Source: Panorpa germanica (Eukaryota > Arthropoda > Insecta > Mecoptera > Panorpidae). Taken from it: a stretch of 64,000 bases of DNA. The translations under genes and the position numbers were made by a program. The stretch covers positions 5,208,001-5,272,000 of the forward strand of contig OY783203.1 of assembly GCA_963678705.1 (NCBI GenBank). The letters are read 5' to 3'. Below, one piece after another: positions 1 to 11,654 of this stretch (positions within the stretch are counted from its first letter, which is position 1; every line of letters starts with the position of its first letter). The notes under the pieces were generated by a model. The model worked only from the letters and a program-made list of their open reading frames with translations. It was not told the origin of the DNA and did not search any database.

Positions 1-21
1 ATACAATTAGGATCCAAAACG

Positions 22-50
22 GGTATCCCTATTGGGATACCAATAGGGAT
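22..50. repeat. Overlapping perfect inverted repeats (two alternative hairpins)
   Basis: Two perfect hairpins share the same bases. One pairs positions 22-29 with 34-41 (8 bp stem, loop TATT). The other pairs 25-35 with 40-50 (11 bp stem, loop GATA). They cannot both form in one strand. The sequence is directly visible; any function is unknown, and it may be the end of a repeat cut off by the window edge. Confidence 0.7.
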
Positions 51-2700
51 GTAACGCTAAACATTAAAGGGCCCCAACCGGGCAATCCCAGTCAGTTCTC
101 AAGTGGTATTCAGTCGTATTTAGTCGTATTAATAGAGATATATAGTATAGAGATGTAGTAATTACAAACATCTCCAGCACAAATCTCATTTCAGACAGCG
201 ATATGATCTTATATATGAGAAACAAAAAACGTACGTCTAAAATTTAAAAGTAAAAATTATTAATCGCAATACGCAACGCTGCATGTGAGCACGCGTATTG
301 TTTATGTTGTTATTTACAAATAAATTTAACCTCCATTGTAATTCTGTGTATTACATTAAGTAATTTTGTTATTACCTGTCACTACAACAAAAAACAACAA
401 CAGGAAAACGAAAAACTTAAAATAATCAGATTCGATGATGGTATGCATCCATCGGTATAGCATGAGCATGGGCAGAGGCATCGGCATGTGCAAATGTGCA
501 GCGGTATTTATTAAAGCCATTTCACAATATATTAAAATGTAAAATATAATATATCGAATGTCAATTTATATGGAAATAATGTTGTATACTCATATGAATT
601 ATTTTCATTTTACGCTTAACGGTATAAGGATTACTGATGCAGAAACTTTTCTGTAACCCTAATTTAAAATTTAACTTTTAAACACAATGTTATATTAAAT
701 GCGTATAAATAAATTAACTTGTATTTTCATTTCTTGGAATTGGTTAATAATTAACCTAAATGACACGAAACAAAACCCCAAAGTTCTTTGAAACTTTCAA
801 AATTGTTCAAGTATTAAAATGAAGCAATTTAAGTCATTAAACATTTAAAAGGCCGTGAAACTTCACCAGGGCCATGGAGAAATGAGTGAAATGAGAGAAA
901 TTAATGAAATTAATGACTTAGAGCAGTGGTGAGGAACATGTTCTGCATAAGTATATGTATTAAATGTGTTATGGTTACCGACATCGTGTAGAAGTTATTT
1001 ATTTGCTTGTTAAATATTCATCTTTACAGCCTGAATAGAGGGTTAATGGAGCGAGGTAGCCCTCTGCAAATATTGAGTCAAATTCAATTATTATTTGGTT
1101 ATTTTCTTATAGTATTTGTAATATCTATTTACAGACACACACATATATATTCATGTGTATAAATATATATATATATCTATACCATGGCAAAAATTCATAA
1201 ATTGGGCTACGAACTGCTACCCCATCCAGCATATTCTCCAGATTCAGTCTCCAGCGACTGTTTCCTGTTTACAAATCTAAAGAAATAGTCTAACAAACAG
1301 GTCATCACTGAAACAATGAAACAATCGTCTATTTTGAGGGCCCTGAGAAAACCTATTATTTGGAAGGATTGAAAAAAATTGGAAAAACGCTGGACCGATC
1401 TTAAAGGACGCTTTTTTAAAAAAAGGTCACTGAGTTATCAAACTTATACGAGGCCCGGTATATATATAAATATTCGTCAGTGGCAGATAAAACTGCTGAA
1501 AAGGCGTGCAAACAAAAAGCCCCTTCATTGCCATTTTTTTCCGTTTTTCGAAAAATTCATTTGTGTAAATTGAATAGTCAATTCACAACATACTTTGTGA
1601 GGGGCTCCTTTTGTGTTCAAGGACATTGGGCGTACACTCGATGCGACCAACTTTTAGTTCGCCTCCGATATTATTTTTCCATGAATATTACACAATGATC
1701 ATTTTATATAATTTTCATCCGCAACGGACTCGCGCAAAAAGGTTGGCAACACTAACTTCTCGTAAGAGTCTGACTACAATTCTCACCGCTGAATGTAATT
1801 TGTTTACACTAATCTAAATGCAGTGGTGTTAAATATAAAAGGACCAAATTGTTTTTTTTTTCTTCGTTCCGCTTGACTAAGTGAGTTTAATATATTTCCC
1901 TCTTTGTAAATATTTCAGACATTTTGTTTCTTATGGATTTTTTCTGGATCACTGAGGCGTGAGAGAGCGGGTTCCCTTTGACTAGTTGCTTATGAAATTT
2001 AAAATTACACTGTTACTAAAATAACAAGTATTTGTTTTGTTTATGAAATTCTCTGGAATTAAATTTAGTTTTCAAGGAACTTGGCTTATATTTTTCGTAT
2101 GGCTGCAGATTTCTAAGCAACGCAGCGTATGGCTGCAGCTTACAGCCACTATCGACCGTAGATTTGGTTTTGTTTTTCTTGTAAATAAATGCGTTTTGTT
2201 GTTTATGTTTTTTGAAGGTTTATTCACATTATTTTTACATCTGTTTTAACTGTTACACATTTAACACTTTCTAAGCGGAAAGCTACATTTGTTTAATAAA
2301 TAACTGAGTTTGTTATTCTAGTGATTTAGTCAATTCTGACACCATTTATAAAGTTATTTTATTATTTTTACGAGTATTTTAAAATACAAACAATAAAAAT
2401 GAAGTCATTTTTTAAACCACAATTGCAACATTTTTATATCTTGTGGTAAATACTTTCTGCTGCAATTTTTAACCTGAAAATAATTTTTATTTACATTGCG
2501 GTAAACACAGCTTCATTTCATGTACTATTTCTTATTTTAATTTAATGTTTTTACCGTTACATTCTTCCGTCTTAATTCTCTTTAATTACATTTCATTGTG
2601 TTCCTTAATCTAGTTAGTTATTCTTTCTACTTAAAAATAAACTTACACTAATATTTCTCTCTTCCTGTTCTACTCTGCCATTTCCTTTCCTTCCTACTCT
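51..2700. other. No gene recognised
   Basis: AT-rich DNA. Positions 107-133 hold about three degenerate copies of a GTATT(C/T)AGTC-like decamer, and 1150-1176 has a short TA run. The open frames here are short, have no recognisable domain, and overlap each other in different frames, so I treat them as chance. Confidence 0.6.
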
Positions 2701-2847
2701 CTAGCTCTGCCGTACACCTCTTCCTTTCACTGCTTCCCTTCGATAACTACTGTATCTTCTATTTTGCACCTCTTGAAAATCAATTTTTTCTCCATTTTCC
2801 CAGAACCTGCTGTCTTTCTTTTCATTTCCCAATCTAAATCTTGTCAT
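2701..2847 (-). CDS. Short coding-like ORF, unrecognised (possible decayed fragment)
   Basis: An ATG at 2845-2847 opens a 48-codon minus-strand frame ending at a TAG at 2701-2703. The product is rich in Arg, Lys, Glu and Ser, with a central RFWENGEKIDFQEVQNRRYS stretch. The strand is purine-rich, which lowers stop-codon frequency by itself, so the open frame is weak evidence. No domain or splice signal is clear. It could be a degraded transposon ORF or chance. Confidence 0.12.
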   Translation of the reverse strand: MTRFRLGNEKKDSRFWENGEKIDFQEVQNRRYSSYRREAVKGRGVRQS

Positions 2848-2969
2848 TTTTCTTATATTTCATGCCTCTTTTTCTCCTATTTAATCCTGTACCTTTCTCT
2901 TCGTTAAAATTCAGCAATTTAATTTAACTAAAACGTAAGATAAGGTAAATATTACATAAATTAACTTCA

Positions 2970-3172
2970 GCATGCTGGGTTCAGTCTCCAGACCAGCGTT
3001 ATCTTTTCTGGTTTTGTTTGTTATCAAAATTTAATTGATTTGTTTAAACTTATTAGGCAGATAAGTATTACACATATGTTAGTCTTCTACAACATAAAAA
3101 CTGTCAACATAGTTGGACGATATCGATGATAGGGCTCAGTATGCGAAATAAACCAACGTCAAATAAATTAAA
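2970..3172 (+). mobile_element. tRNA-derived SINE, 5'-truncated
   Basis: The copy starts just before a decayed B box (GGGTTCAGTCTCCAGACC against GGGTTCGATCCCCGGACC in the best copies). It continues through the TTTTCTGG junction, the CTTATTAGGCAG block and the tail ending ATAAACCAACGTCAAATAAA. It matches the better preserved copy at 12226-12500 along its length with many substitutions, so it is old. The tRNA-like 5' part with the A box is missing. Confidence 0.75.
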
Positions 3173-5384
3173 ATAAGAAGAAACATGAATATTTTAATTG
3201 ACAGTGTAGTAATTGTCACAATACATTGTAGCATTATTCCATAAATTAATGAATAAGCCTTCCTCACAGATTTGTGTGTGACAACCGAGATCCTAATTGC
3301 CGATCTTGGAGCAGACAGCTTCACAGACTTATTTTCATTTACAAATGCACAAGTAAAGAGCGGAGTTTTTAAGTTTTATATTTAATGAATTAGACATGGA
3401 AGTTATATTTTTTAATTAGTATTTTTATCATCTCTATACAAAGATATGTTTCATTCAGTTCCAGTGAATGTTGCCACAGTGTCTAAGCTGTTTTTTTACA
3501 ACTTTTTTTCCTTTAAAGACAGTATTATATCCTAGAAAAAGATTTTTAGAAAGCATTAACATAAGAATTACGAGAGAGAAACACTTTCTGCGTTTGATTG
3601 TTGTAAAGTTAAAAAAAAATGTATCTCTCTAATCATTCTCTAAATAAAAATAAAACCCTAATCTCCAATATTTATTCATTCAATGTTTACTAGTTGTTAC
3701 GTAATTAATTAATGTACCAATTAAACGTATAAATGATCAAGCAAATAAAATTTTAAAAAATAAATTATATATAATACCAAATGCATTTTTAATGCAAATT
3801 GAATTCATAAATATTTTGATGAAAATCAGGAATTTTAGTTTTAAAAACATGTATTTAGCCACGCCCAATTTGTAATGTCAGCTTTTTAACATTATGACGA
3901 GTGACAACATGAGCAAAATAGGGTATGGGCAGGAAACCTGTTAGCGCCATTATGCAGACGTCAATAACCATGATATCTCTTGCAATATTCTGTACGATGT
4001 TCCCATGCATTTTAAAATATGTTTATTGATTTTATTGAAACCTATATTTAAAATCCAAATTGACAAATTTAATGAGCGCGCATATTAAATGCGAATCTTG
4101 TGTTAGTTGCAAAAGAATTGGGACAAAATATTTTTAAATAATTGAACAAAAAGAGACAATGCTAATACTTTGTCTATGAGATGTGTATTTTGTTGCAGCT
4201 ATATGTTTTTATAACACGGACAGAATGTGCAGACTTAGAATTCAGTCAGTCCTTTGCTATAAATACTCGTATATTTTCAAATGAAATCAAGAACAATCCA
4301 ATTAAATTCAAATAAAACGATGTTTGATGATTCAATTGATTTTCAGATGCAGTAATATCCGTTTGTCTTAAAACCTTGGTGGGCTAAACAAGAAAACAAA
4401 CACAGGACGTACTTGTACATATACATACGTAGAATTTTAGCATCGGGTGACATATATAAATGTAAATTACAATAATAATAATATATATTTATATGTAAAT
4501 CTTGACGATATTAACGGTATTTTATTTGTTGTCCTCAGTTTTTAAGGAAGCACGTGACAAGAATTTTTAATTGTTATATTTTTCCTTATTCATTATTATC
4601 TTTCCTTAAATCAATCAAGTTTACTTTTCTTTAAATATATACAAAAGATACTCTGTAAGATCAACTAAATTTATGAGATAGAATAATTAACATTAATTGG
4701 TTAGTGTAAACAAAATAGTTTCATTGAAGCTGTCGTTTCACTCATGTCCAATCTCATGTCTTCCATATTACACTTAGAACAGAGTGCTTATGTTGCATAT
4801 ATGTAAATATAATCTCTGACAAGCAGACGTAACGACTCAATAAACTGCCACATATTTCTCTATTTTTTTTCATACATAAGATGATTTAATTCCAAACCAT
4901 TTTTTCTACACTATTTATATATAAAATAATTGATGTAAAATTTATGTGCTAAAATAACACTGAGATCGCCAAACAGTGCAGAGAAATTCAAATAATTACA
5001 ATACACACAGCACCATTACAGTACACAGGGCTGCACTTTTTACAACAAAACATGAATAACAACATAATATTTAAATGGCAGAATATTTTTTTTAGTTCTG
5101 GTAACGCGTGGTACGTATAGAGCTAGTCCACGAGAAATTGCAACGATCTCTTTGAATCGAAACTACTATTATTTATTAATATTGGTTGATAAACCTAAAT
5201 ATGAGTTACTTTAAATATTTCAAGGATACTTAAGTTGACAAGTTGATTTTATTTTAATGAAATATTGATTATATTCAGATTGAAATTTAAGTAAAAAGTG
5301 GGTAACTAGTTAAAGGGTTTACGGAAATGAGGGCTCTCATTTTGGTACGGCCCCTATACCAGAAGGTTTGCCTATGTATTTCAG
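3173..5384. other. No gene recognised
   Basis: AT-rich DNA without recognisable repeats, RNA genes or long frames. I see only short poly-A and poly-T runs. Confidence 0.6.
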
Positions 5385-5516
5385 AAATCTTTGTCATTTT
5401 TAAGTGAGCTAAACCTAATTGCTAGTGTTCTATCCAGTGTAAATTTGTCACAGATTTCAGCAACTGTCACCACGCTGGACTTTAAGACTAGTGGTTCAGT
5501 CAGTTCCTTCTTGAGA
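5385..5516 (+). CDS. Candidate internal exon, unrecognised product
   Basis: A 132-bp stretch of 44 codons without a stop is bounded by a plausible acceptor (TGCCTATGTATTTCAG just upstream) and a good insect-style donor (GTATGT just downstream). Both borders would be phase 0, so the exon would be symmetrical. The peptide is rich in Ser, Leu, Val and Thr and matches no family I recognise. No partner exon was identified, so this remains a prediction from splice signals and frame only. The frame runs on past the donor for some 38 codons, so openness alone is not decisive. Confidence 0.2.
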
Positions 5517-5752
5517 GTATGTGTCTATGATATCCGAATAAGCCAATATATAACTCAGACTCTATTCTACAAAAAACTAGTCATAAAAAAAAAAAACAAT
5601 ATTATATTTATACAACTATTAAATTTATAAGTATGATCTGTGAAACTCATGTGCTCCTGTGCCACCTTAAAACCCAATGTTCATTGACATTTGCACGCAA
5701 GTTTGCGTCCAGACAGTTTTTCTGATTCGCTGCATTCGTCTGAGTCTCATCG

Positions 5753-5857
5753 TCAGACTGATCTACTCATAAGATGTTCCTTGGGGTCTTCACACAATCT
5801 CACCAATGCTAAATAACTTGATACAACGGCTGCACAATGCATGGCAGACCGGCTATA
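5753..5857 (-). CDS. Short coding-like ORF in a locally GC-richer patch
   Basis: A 34-codon minus-strand frame ends in TGA at 5753-5755, in a patch (about 5690-5940) that is clearly less AT-rich than its surroundings. The peptide (ending LCEDPKEHLMSRSV) has balanced composition. A TAG just upstream could be part of a splice acceptor, but the preceding bases are not pyrimidine-rich. It could be a terminal exon, a decayed transposon fragment or chance. Confidence 0.13.
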   Translation of the reverse strand, partial: YSRSAMHCAAVVSSYLALVRLCEDPKEHLMSRSV

Positions 5858-7027
5858 CTACATAACTATGCGACACTTCGCGGATAGACATCATTTGTAG
5901 TCTGTTGTCTCAGGCTCTGTTTCTGTCCTTTTCAACCGTCCGTTGTCGAACGTTTTAACATTTATTATGGTTCATATTGTAATTGACCTGGAAAGCATTA
6001 AACTTAGATATAATTGACAGACATTAAGTAATAAATGTGAGTAATTCACATACACTAGCATTATTATTATAATTTTATTTTTATTTGCACATCTTGTTTT
6101 CTTTTTATAAAACTCTCTTTGTATTTTTTTAATTTTATTTTTACGCCGACCTATTTGCAATGGCCCAAATGCAGAATTCTTTTTTGTTCTTTTTTTTATC
6201 CATTCCTTAAAAATGGAATTGTTGCTCACATATTAATTAGAAGTAACCTAAATTTTATAATAATACAATCAAATGTGGCTAAATTTGTAGGTGTTTTAGA
6301 AAAAGCTGTATGTTTTTATATTATATTTATAGGATCCATGATAAAATATACAATTTATTGCAACTCTATAAATTTTTACAGCATATGAAACTGTTCTGTT
6401 GTAAGTAAACTAACAATGAAACCTTGGAGTGATAGAATTGTTGCCTGATTTCTAGGCGTTTCATAAGAAAAATATTACTAGTTTTTTAAAACCTAAAATT
6501 ATTTTTAAATAATTCGATTTCTTTTTCGTTAAATTCAATTGAAATTAAAATTTTGTTAATGAAGCCTTATTCCCCGCTTCTGCTTTAATTTTGAATTATA
6601 GTTTTTCATTGAGATTCATTCATTGAGGTATTTTAATTTAATTACTTAGTGTACAGCTATCTTGTGTCAGTTTTATATATTTTCACAATTTCATTTGTGA
6701 AATATAAACAATTATAAGTGTTGTTTTTAATAATAATGTTATTTGGAATTTCAAAATAACATAATATCTTGCCATGGTATACTTCATGATTACTGTTTAC
6801 ATATTGTTTTATTTACTACGGCACATTTCAGCTTTTGTAATATTTCTAGTGCCAATACTTTGACAGATAGTCTGTCACAGTTTGTAGGTTATAATATAAA
6901 AATGGTATTTATATATGAATATTATAAACATGGATAATGATTTATGTTTTGATTTAGAAAGTATAGAGTATTTATGTATAAAACGATATAACCAAAATTA
7001 AAATTAAAAGAAATTTCTTAACGAAAA
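5858..7027. other. No gene recognised
   Basis: After the GC-richer patch ends near 5940 the sequence is AT-rich. Sense and antisense frames at 5970-6390 overlap and are mostly Ile, Lys, Asn and Phe, as expected by chance. Nothing else is seen. Confidence 0.6.
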
Positions 7028-7102
7028 GTGAAAAATGAATGTTGAAATTACCTTGTAAGAAGCTCGCAAGTGTGAGATTTCCACTGCAAGAAAATTTTCT
7101 AC
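7028..7102 (+). repeat. Short hairpin-ended repeat, copy 1 of 3
   Basis: About 75 bp sharing GCAAGTGTGA, then CTGCAAGA and ATTTTCTAC with the copies at 10724-10790 and 53991-54060. The 5' arm is degraded (GTGAAAAAT instead of GTAGAAAAT), so the terminal inverted repeat is imperfect here. Confidence 0.6.
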
Positions 7103-8258
7103 CAGAGTTATATTAGAAAAGGTATTTATATATTTATAGACACTACTTTGTATTGCTTTTGTGAACAATTTGAGGAGCTAAAAAATTATTGATTTGTTTT
7201 GTTCGATATGCACTTGCTCCATTGTATCTAGTCATAATTAACCTATTTCATGGACCCTACGCACACACTTACTACGCCCAGCGCTTAATTCGCCTCAGAT
7301 AACTGGTGTATTTATAACAATATAAGTTTAGAAATACACTATTTGATCTACGTTAGCGCCATCTACCTATCAGTAACTCAAATGTATTGCTAGCGTTGCA
7401 GTATACCAACGGAATAGTAAAAGCACACCAGCGCTTGGGATTAACCCATTTATCCCTTAAGAAATAAACGAGCTTAACTATGGACGAGATAATAAAGGAC
7501 TATCTTTATTTAAATAAGTGTATCCTTGAGAACTCTTATACATATACGAGTATTCAAACAAAATCAATAGTTTCAAAATGCTTTCTTACTCAAATTTTAT
7601 TTCATTTCACAACTTTAACTGCAATTAATTAACCATTTTTGCAGTTAATACAATTTCTGAATGATATTATTTAAATGACTAAATATTTTAAAACTGAATT
7701 AAATTAAATTATAACTTTCGTCTTTATGAAAAGTTTAATTACATAAAATATTTACAAAGTAAGAAGAAAATGTAAAAGATTCACTAATTTGCCATCATCA
7801 TGAAATGGTCTGAAAGATAATCTAAAAAGTTTTACAAAGTCTTGAGCGAAGTACATACTAGATACTTGGATAGAATATATAGAAAAGAAAAAAAATACAT
7901 TGTATAAGAAAATGAAATCTCCAAGCGTCATTTTGCTGTTATAGTGAGTAGAGCATGTCGGGAGAATTGGTTTTTCATAAGAAGGGAAGGATACTGTAGC
8001 AGAATACAATATGAGACACACTCTCGTTAATGAGTAAAATAAAATGCCCATACGTGGCGTACGTCAATCCAAATTTTATGATTGAATGCCATAAGAAAAA
8101 GTAAATGTATAAAAAGTATAGCGGTATAAAAAGTTTATTTTATTTAAATTAAAAGAGGAACAAATATGTTGTACCGCTTTGTATATATTATGAATCTCAT
8201 CTGCATTGCACCAAGGTAGAAAACATCAAGATATTTGCAGAGTGTTTCAATTATATAA
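7103..8258. other. No gene recognised
   Basis: AT-rich, with a slightly GC-richer piece at about 7255-7450 that includes GTTAGCGCCATCTACC. No domain or structure can be assigned. A 99-codon minus-strand frame at 7752-8051 is Phe/Ser/Tyr-rich and has no recognisable feature. Confidence 0.55.
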
Positions 8259-8586
8259 ATAAATAGATTAGGAAATTCTTATCTAAATAACCTGGCTAAG
8301 AAGCATGATAAAAGAAAGAGAGGTGGAGATTCAACAACAGAAGAACATGAGGAAGATAGACGAAGGGATTGCCACGGTACCTAGAAAACAAAGGGGGAAA
8401 GGATGTAAAAAGGATTGCTAGAATCAGGCTGAAAGCGAAAGAGAAAGAGATTGCTCAGAAGAAAGAGGCAGTAGGTATTGGAGAACGAAAAGAAATTATG
8501 CAACATGCGCGGAAGAGGAAAGACTAGAAGACTTTAGAAGAAGTTTGAAAGAGTTATTGCAAGGAAAGAGGGAAGACAGAGTATAG
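8259..8586 (+). pseudogene. Possible frameshifted coding remnant, purine-rich
   Basis: Two successive open stretches lie in different frames. The first runs 41 codons (8259-8381, stop TAG at 8382) and includes TTEEHEEDRRRD. The second runs 54 codons (8422-8583, stop TAG at 8584) and includes CAEEERLEDFRRSLKELL, which could form a charged helix. Together they read like one charged protein broken by a frameshift and stops. The caution is strong: this strand is poor in T, so stops are rare by composition alone. Family unknown. Confidence 0.2.
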
Positions 8587-8751
8587 ATGCGACATCTAAC
8601 ATTCATAAGCTGACTTTATTTAGACATGAGTGTACTAAATATGAATGAATGTTAGTCGGACTAGTCTGTACCAGACCTTAGTATTATAATCAACAAAGGA
8701 CATGTTTCAAAAAAGGAAAAACTATTGTATGAGTAAAATCCATTTAACTTT

Positions 8752-8910
8752 ATGGACCCTACCGGGTTCAATATGGCAAACAAGGTAAACGAAAACATGG
8801 AACCCTATCGATGGAATCTATACGTATCGGGTAGAAGTACGAAATGGGGGTCTCAAGGCCGTAGTCAAGTTAAAGTCTATTTATGTATAAGTCATAATTA
8901 TATTAATTAA
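8752..8910 (+). CDS. 52-codon ORF, unrecognised
   Basis: ATG at 8752 to TAA at 8908-8910. The middle encodes a Trp/Tyr/Gly/Arg-containing segment (EPYRWNLYVSGRSTKWGSQG) unlike the Ile/Lys/Asn/Phe composition of chance frames here. The antisense strand is also open for a while, which lowers the weight of this. It may be a fragment of a mobile element, a small gene or chance. Confidence 0.15.
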   Translation: MDPTGFNMANKVNENMEPYRWNLYVSGRSTKWGSQGRSQVKVYLCISHNYIN

Positions 8911-9007
8911 AAGATACAATATTTGGATGACAGGACCAAAGTTATACTTCTTGTTGTTATCAAGTTTATTTGATTATGTACATTGTACATACATAATAAT
9001 AGCTTGC

Positions 9008-9100
9008 TCGTATATGAGGCCATGGCATCACAAAATCTAACATAATAGAAGTTCGTAGGGATTGGACTCAGTATCGGAAATAAATTTAATTAAAAAAACA
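9008..9100 (+). mobile_element. tRNA-derived SINE, tail-only fragment
   Basis: Matches the 3' part of the family: TATATGAGGCCATGGCATCA, then CATAATAGAAGTTCGTAGGG, then GGACTCAGTATCGGAAATAA, ending in an A/T-rich tail. The tRNA-like head is absent. Confidence 0.7.
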
Positions 9101-9990
9101 CAATAAAACCGATTTTATAAACAATTAATATTTGTAACTTTTGAAATACTTAGTTGGCTTAACTTTTAGAATTTCGTAGCTCCTCGAATTTATCTCCAAA
9201 ACTATCTGAATCTCCAGTTTTATGAGATACATTTTAAAGACATATGCAGCTCAGTAAAGAAGGAAATTCACATTCTAATGTAGACAGGAAGTTTAAAATA
9301 CAGTGCGGTAGTAATACAAGTATACTAGGAGTACAAGTATATGTGACTACGTATAGAGATCTTGGTCTGGTCTGGACATTCTCACACCCGTACAGTTATA
9401 GTTGAATGTTCTTCTTCTTCTATCTCCTCAACGAAGTATACTCGTCCAAATCACCTTCTGTAACCCGAGCACATACGTTGCGGTCGTATACAGGGAAGTA
9501 ACTCCAACAAACAAATTCACTACCTCCAGAATTACATTTTACATACATTTATATACAGGATCTTGCTCCGTTGTAAACTTTCAGAGATATAACTGTATCA
9601 TCACATTCTAACATATATTAAATTATATGACATAATCTTATATGTGTTTAGAATGTGAATAACCAATTTGTATGGTAATTTCAGTTGAATGTACGTAAAT
9701 ATTTAAATATTACAAGTCGATATTAAATGAACTAAAAAAAAATTGATTTCTTGATGCAAATTTCTGTAAGATAAAACTCTAAAATATGCAACGAAATTAT
9801 CATTAAAAAATGGCGGGAAATGTAAATTGCGGTGCATATTTAAATGTTAAATAAGAGGGGTTCGACAAAGTTGCGAATAATCTTTTGAAAAATGGTGTCA
9901 AATGGCCCGTTATGTTTTTATTCATTGTTTTGGATTGAGTTATTAAATGCTATAATACACATTTTTATAAACAAGAAAGGGGCCCTGAAA

Positions 9991-9992
<2 letters not shown>
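9101..9992. other. No gene recognised
   Basis: AT-rich. A 69-codon plus-strand frame at 9402-9611 lies in a somewhat GC-richer piece but has no recognisable motif or good splice borders. Confidence 0.55.

Positions 9993-10072
<80 letters not shown>
9993..10072. repeat. (AT)40 microsatellite
   Basis: About 80 bp of uninterrupted AT dinucleotide repeat. It translates as alternating Ile-Tyr and creates a spurious frame across the locus. Confidence 0.97.
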
Positions 10073-10074
<2 letters not shown>

Positions 10075-10673
10075 ATTTGTTCAACACCTTATTAATGAAT
10101 TAAGTGTCCTCCTCCACCCTTTTTCTATGATTACTCATTATGGACCTCACGGCCTTCACTGCAAACTACCTTGCAGTCACAAAACATCACTAATCGAATC
10201 GCCCTTACCAAAAAAGGAGGGGTTACTTTCCAGACCACTATATAAGACCGTAGTACATACATATTAAAGTGTTTTTAATGATGCTCTATATAAACAAAAT
10301 TCATTACATACACAGTTTAAATTTAACCTGTAATTAACACACTCGACACACATTCGTGGAGGAGCTATACATATAAAGCAACTTAGGGTTGAAACTCCCC
10401 TTGATTTACATGCAAACTATATTCTTAACTCACCCCTTTGCTCACTTAGCTGTGTAACAACATACTCGTATTACTATGGAGAATGTTCTATTTTTAATTA
10501 TAATAATATTCATTAAATTCCACACTTTACTTTTAATAATACGTATGTTTATATTAGAGACAGTGCCGCACTGGGGGGATTCAATGGGGTTGTAAACTCC
10601 TTTTTAGCACTTTTAAATCAATATTACATTCCATTTCTTTTTTAATGAATTTCCATTTTCTTTCCTTAATATT
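10073..10673. other. No gene recognised
   Basis: AT-rich with short GC-richer bits, for example around 10110-10220. No open frame or repeat could be assigned. Confidence 0.55.
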
Positions 10674-10715
10674 TTAATTGTTGATTGAAATAGATGTTAA
10701 TAAATGTATATCGGT
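10674..10715 (+). repeat. Dispersed module next to a SINE, copy 1 of 2
   Basis: About 42 bp beginning TTTTAATTGTTGATTGAAAT is repeated almost exactly at 32286-32330. Here it lies upstream of the hairpin repeat at 10724-10790 and a SINE tail. At 32286 it directly follows a SINE head. Confidence 0.6.
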
Positions 10716-10723
10716 GTTCCCAG

Positions 10724-10790
10724 GTAGAAAATAACTTTGGAATTAGTAAGTTAGCAAGTGTGAACCTTGATCTGCAAGATAATTTTCTAC
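10724..10790 (+). repeat. Short hairpin-ended repeat, copy 2 of 3
   Basis: 67 bp beginning GTAGAAAAT and ending ATTTTCTAC, so its ends form a 9-bp inverted repeat. The core shares GCAAGTGTGA and CTGCAAGA with the copies at 7028-7102 and 53991-54060. It sits 11 bp before a SINE tail. Confidence 0.65.
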
Positions 10791-10801
10791 TTGGACGCGC
10801 A

Positions 10802-10912
10802 TAAACTTATTAGGCAGCGGTGTGGTTCATATATTTTAAGCAACATAATAGTAGTAGATAGGACTCAATATCGGAAATATCGGTTGACGATAAATAAATT
10901 AAATAAATAAAA
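10802..10912 (+). mobile_element. tRNA-derived SINE, tail-only fragment
   Basis: Starts at AAACTTATTAGGCAGCGGTG and continues to GGACTCAATATCGGAAATAT and a TAAATAAATTAAATAAATAA tail. The head is missing and the hairpin repeat stands upstream instead. Confidence 0.75.
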
Positions 10913-11215
10913 AGTTTCAGCAAATTATTTAACTAGAACTACGACGGTATTTACTAATATCGGATTCCAGATTCTTCATTAAGTAAATATTTGCTTCGTG
11001 TGTTTTCTGCAAAGGTCGAACTTTTGATTTTATTAAACTTAGTTCATATATAAAGTAATACATAACATTTCTAAAACGTTATAGCCCGTGACTAAGCAAT
11101 CAAACTTTTCGTCTTCTTCCAACTTTTTACATCAGAAAAGTAAAGCAAACGACATACTCTTTAGCAGTGGCGTACTAGCCGGGTCAGCGTGCCCAAACTA
11201 CTTTGAATTAGCTGT

Positions 11216-11217
<2 letters not shown>

Positions 11218-11292
<75 letters not shown>
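11218..11292. repeat. (TA)n microsatellite, about 75 bp
   Basis: Uninterrupted TA dinucleotide array. Confidence 0.97.
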
Positions 11293-11293
<1 letters not shown>

Positions 11294-11532
11294 TGCAAGA
11301 ATCAAACTGGAAGTAAGTAGATTTTTTATTTTGATTACATGATATGTGGAGCAATTAAAACCTTAACATAAATTAATAATTTTATATACGCGTTTGTATT
11401 ACTAAATTATTCGTGTATTATTTATTATATTTATAATTTATAAAACTAAGGGTAGCATGTTGTATATCTAAATACATTTTTATTGCAGAACATGCAATCT
11501 TTAGTATAATAGTTAGTTGGTGCATTTACTAA

Positions 11533-11553
11533 TACATGGGCGTCCGCAGGTAC
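11533..11553 (+). repeat. Possible isolated hAT-type terminal sequence
   Basis: CATGGGCGTCCGCAGG resembles the CAGGGGCG start of the complete hAT-type element at 62421-62784, and the start of many insect hAT derivatives as I know them. The opposite end was not found nearby. A reversed match, GGACGCCCATG, occurs at about 41909-41919. Confidence 0.3.
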
Positions 11554-11654
11554 ACCTGATTGTACTCTACGACCACGATTATTTGAAATTTATAAACCAT
11601 ATGTGAAGATGTTAAAAATATTTTTTTTTAATTTTATATTTATATAAGAAAATA

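Noticed and set aside
9892-10095. 67-codon frame with Ile-Tyr repeats
   Set aside because: It is the translation of the (AT)40 microsatellite. The same holds for frames across 11218-11292, 26163-26237, 39233-39309 and 49481-49530.
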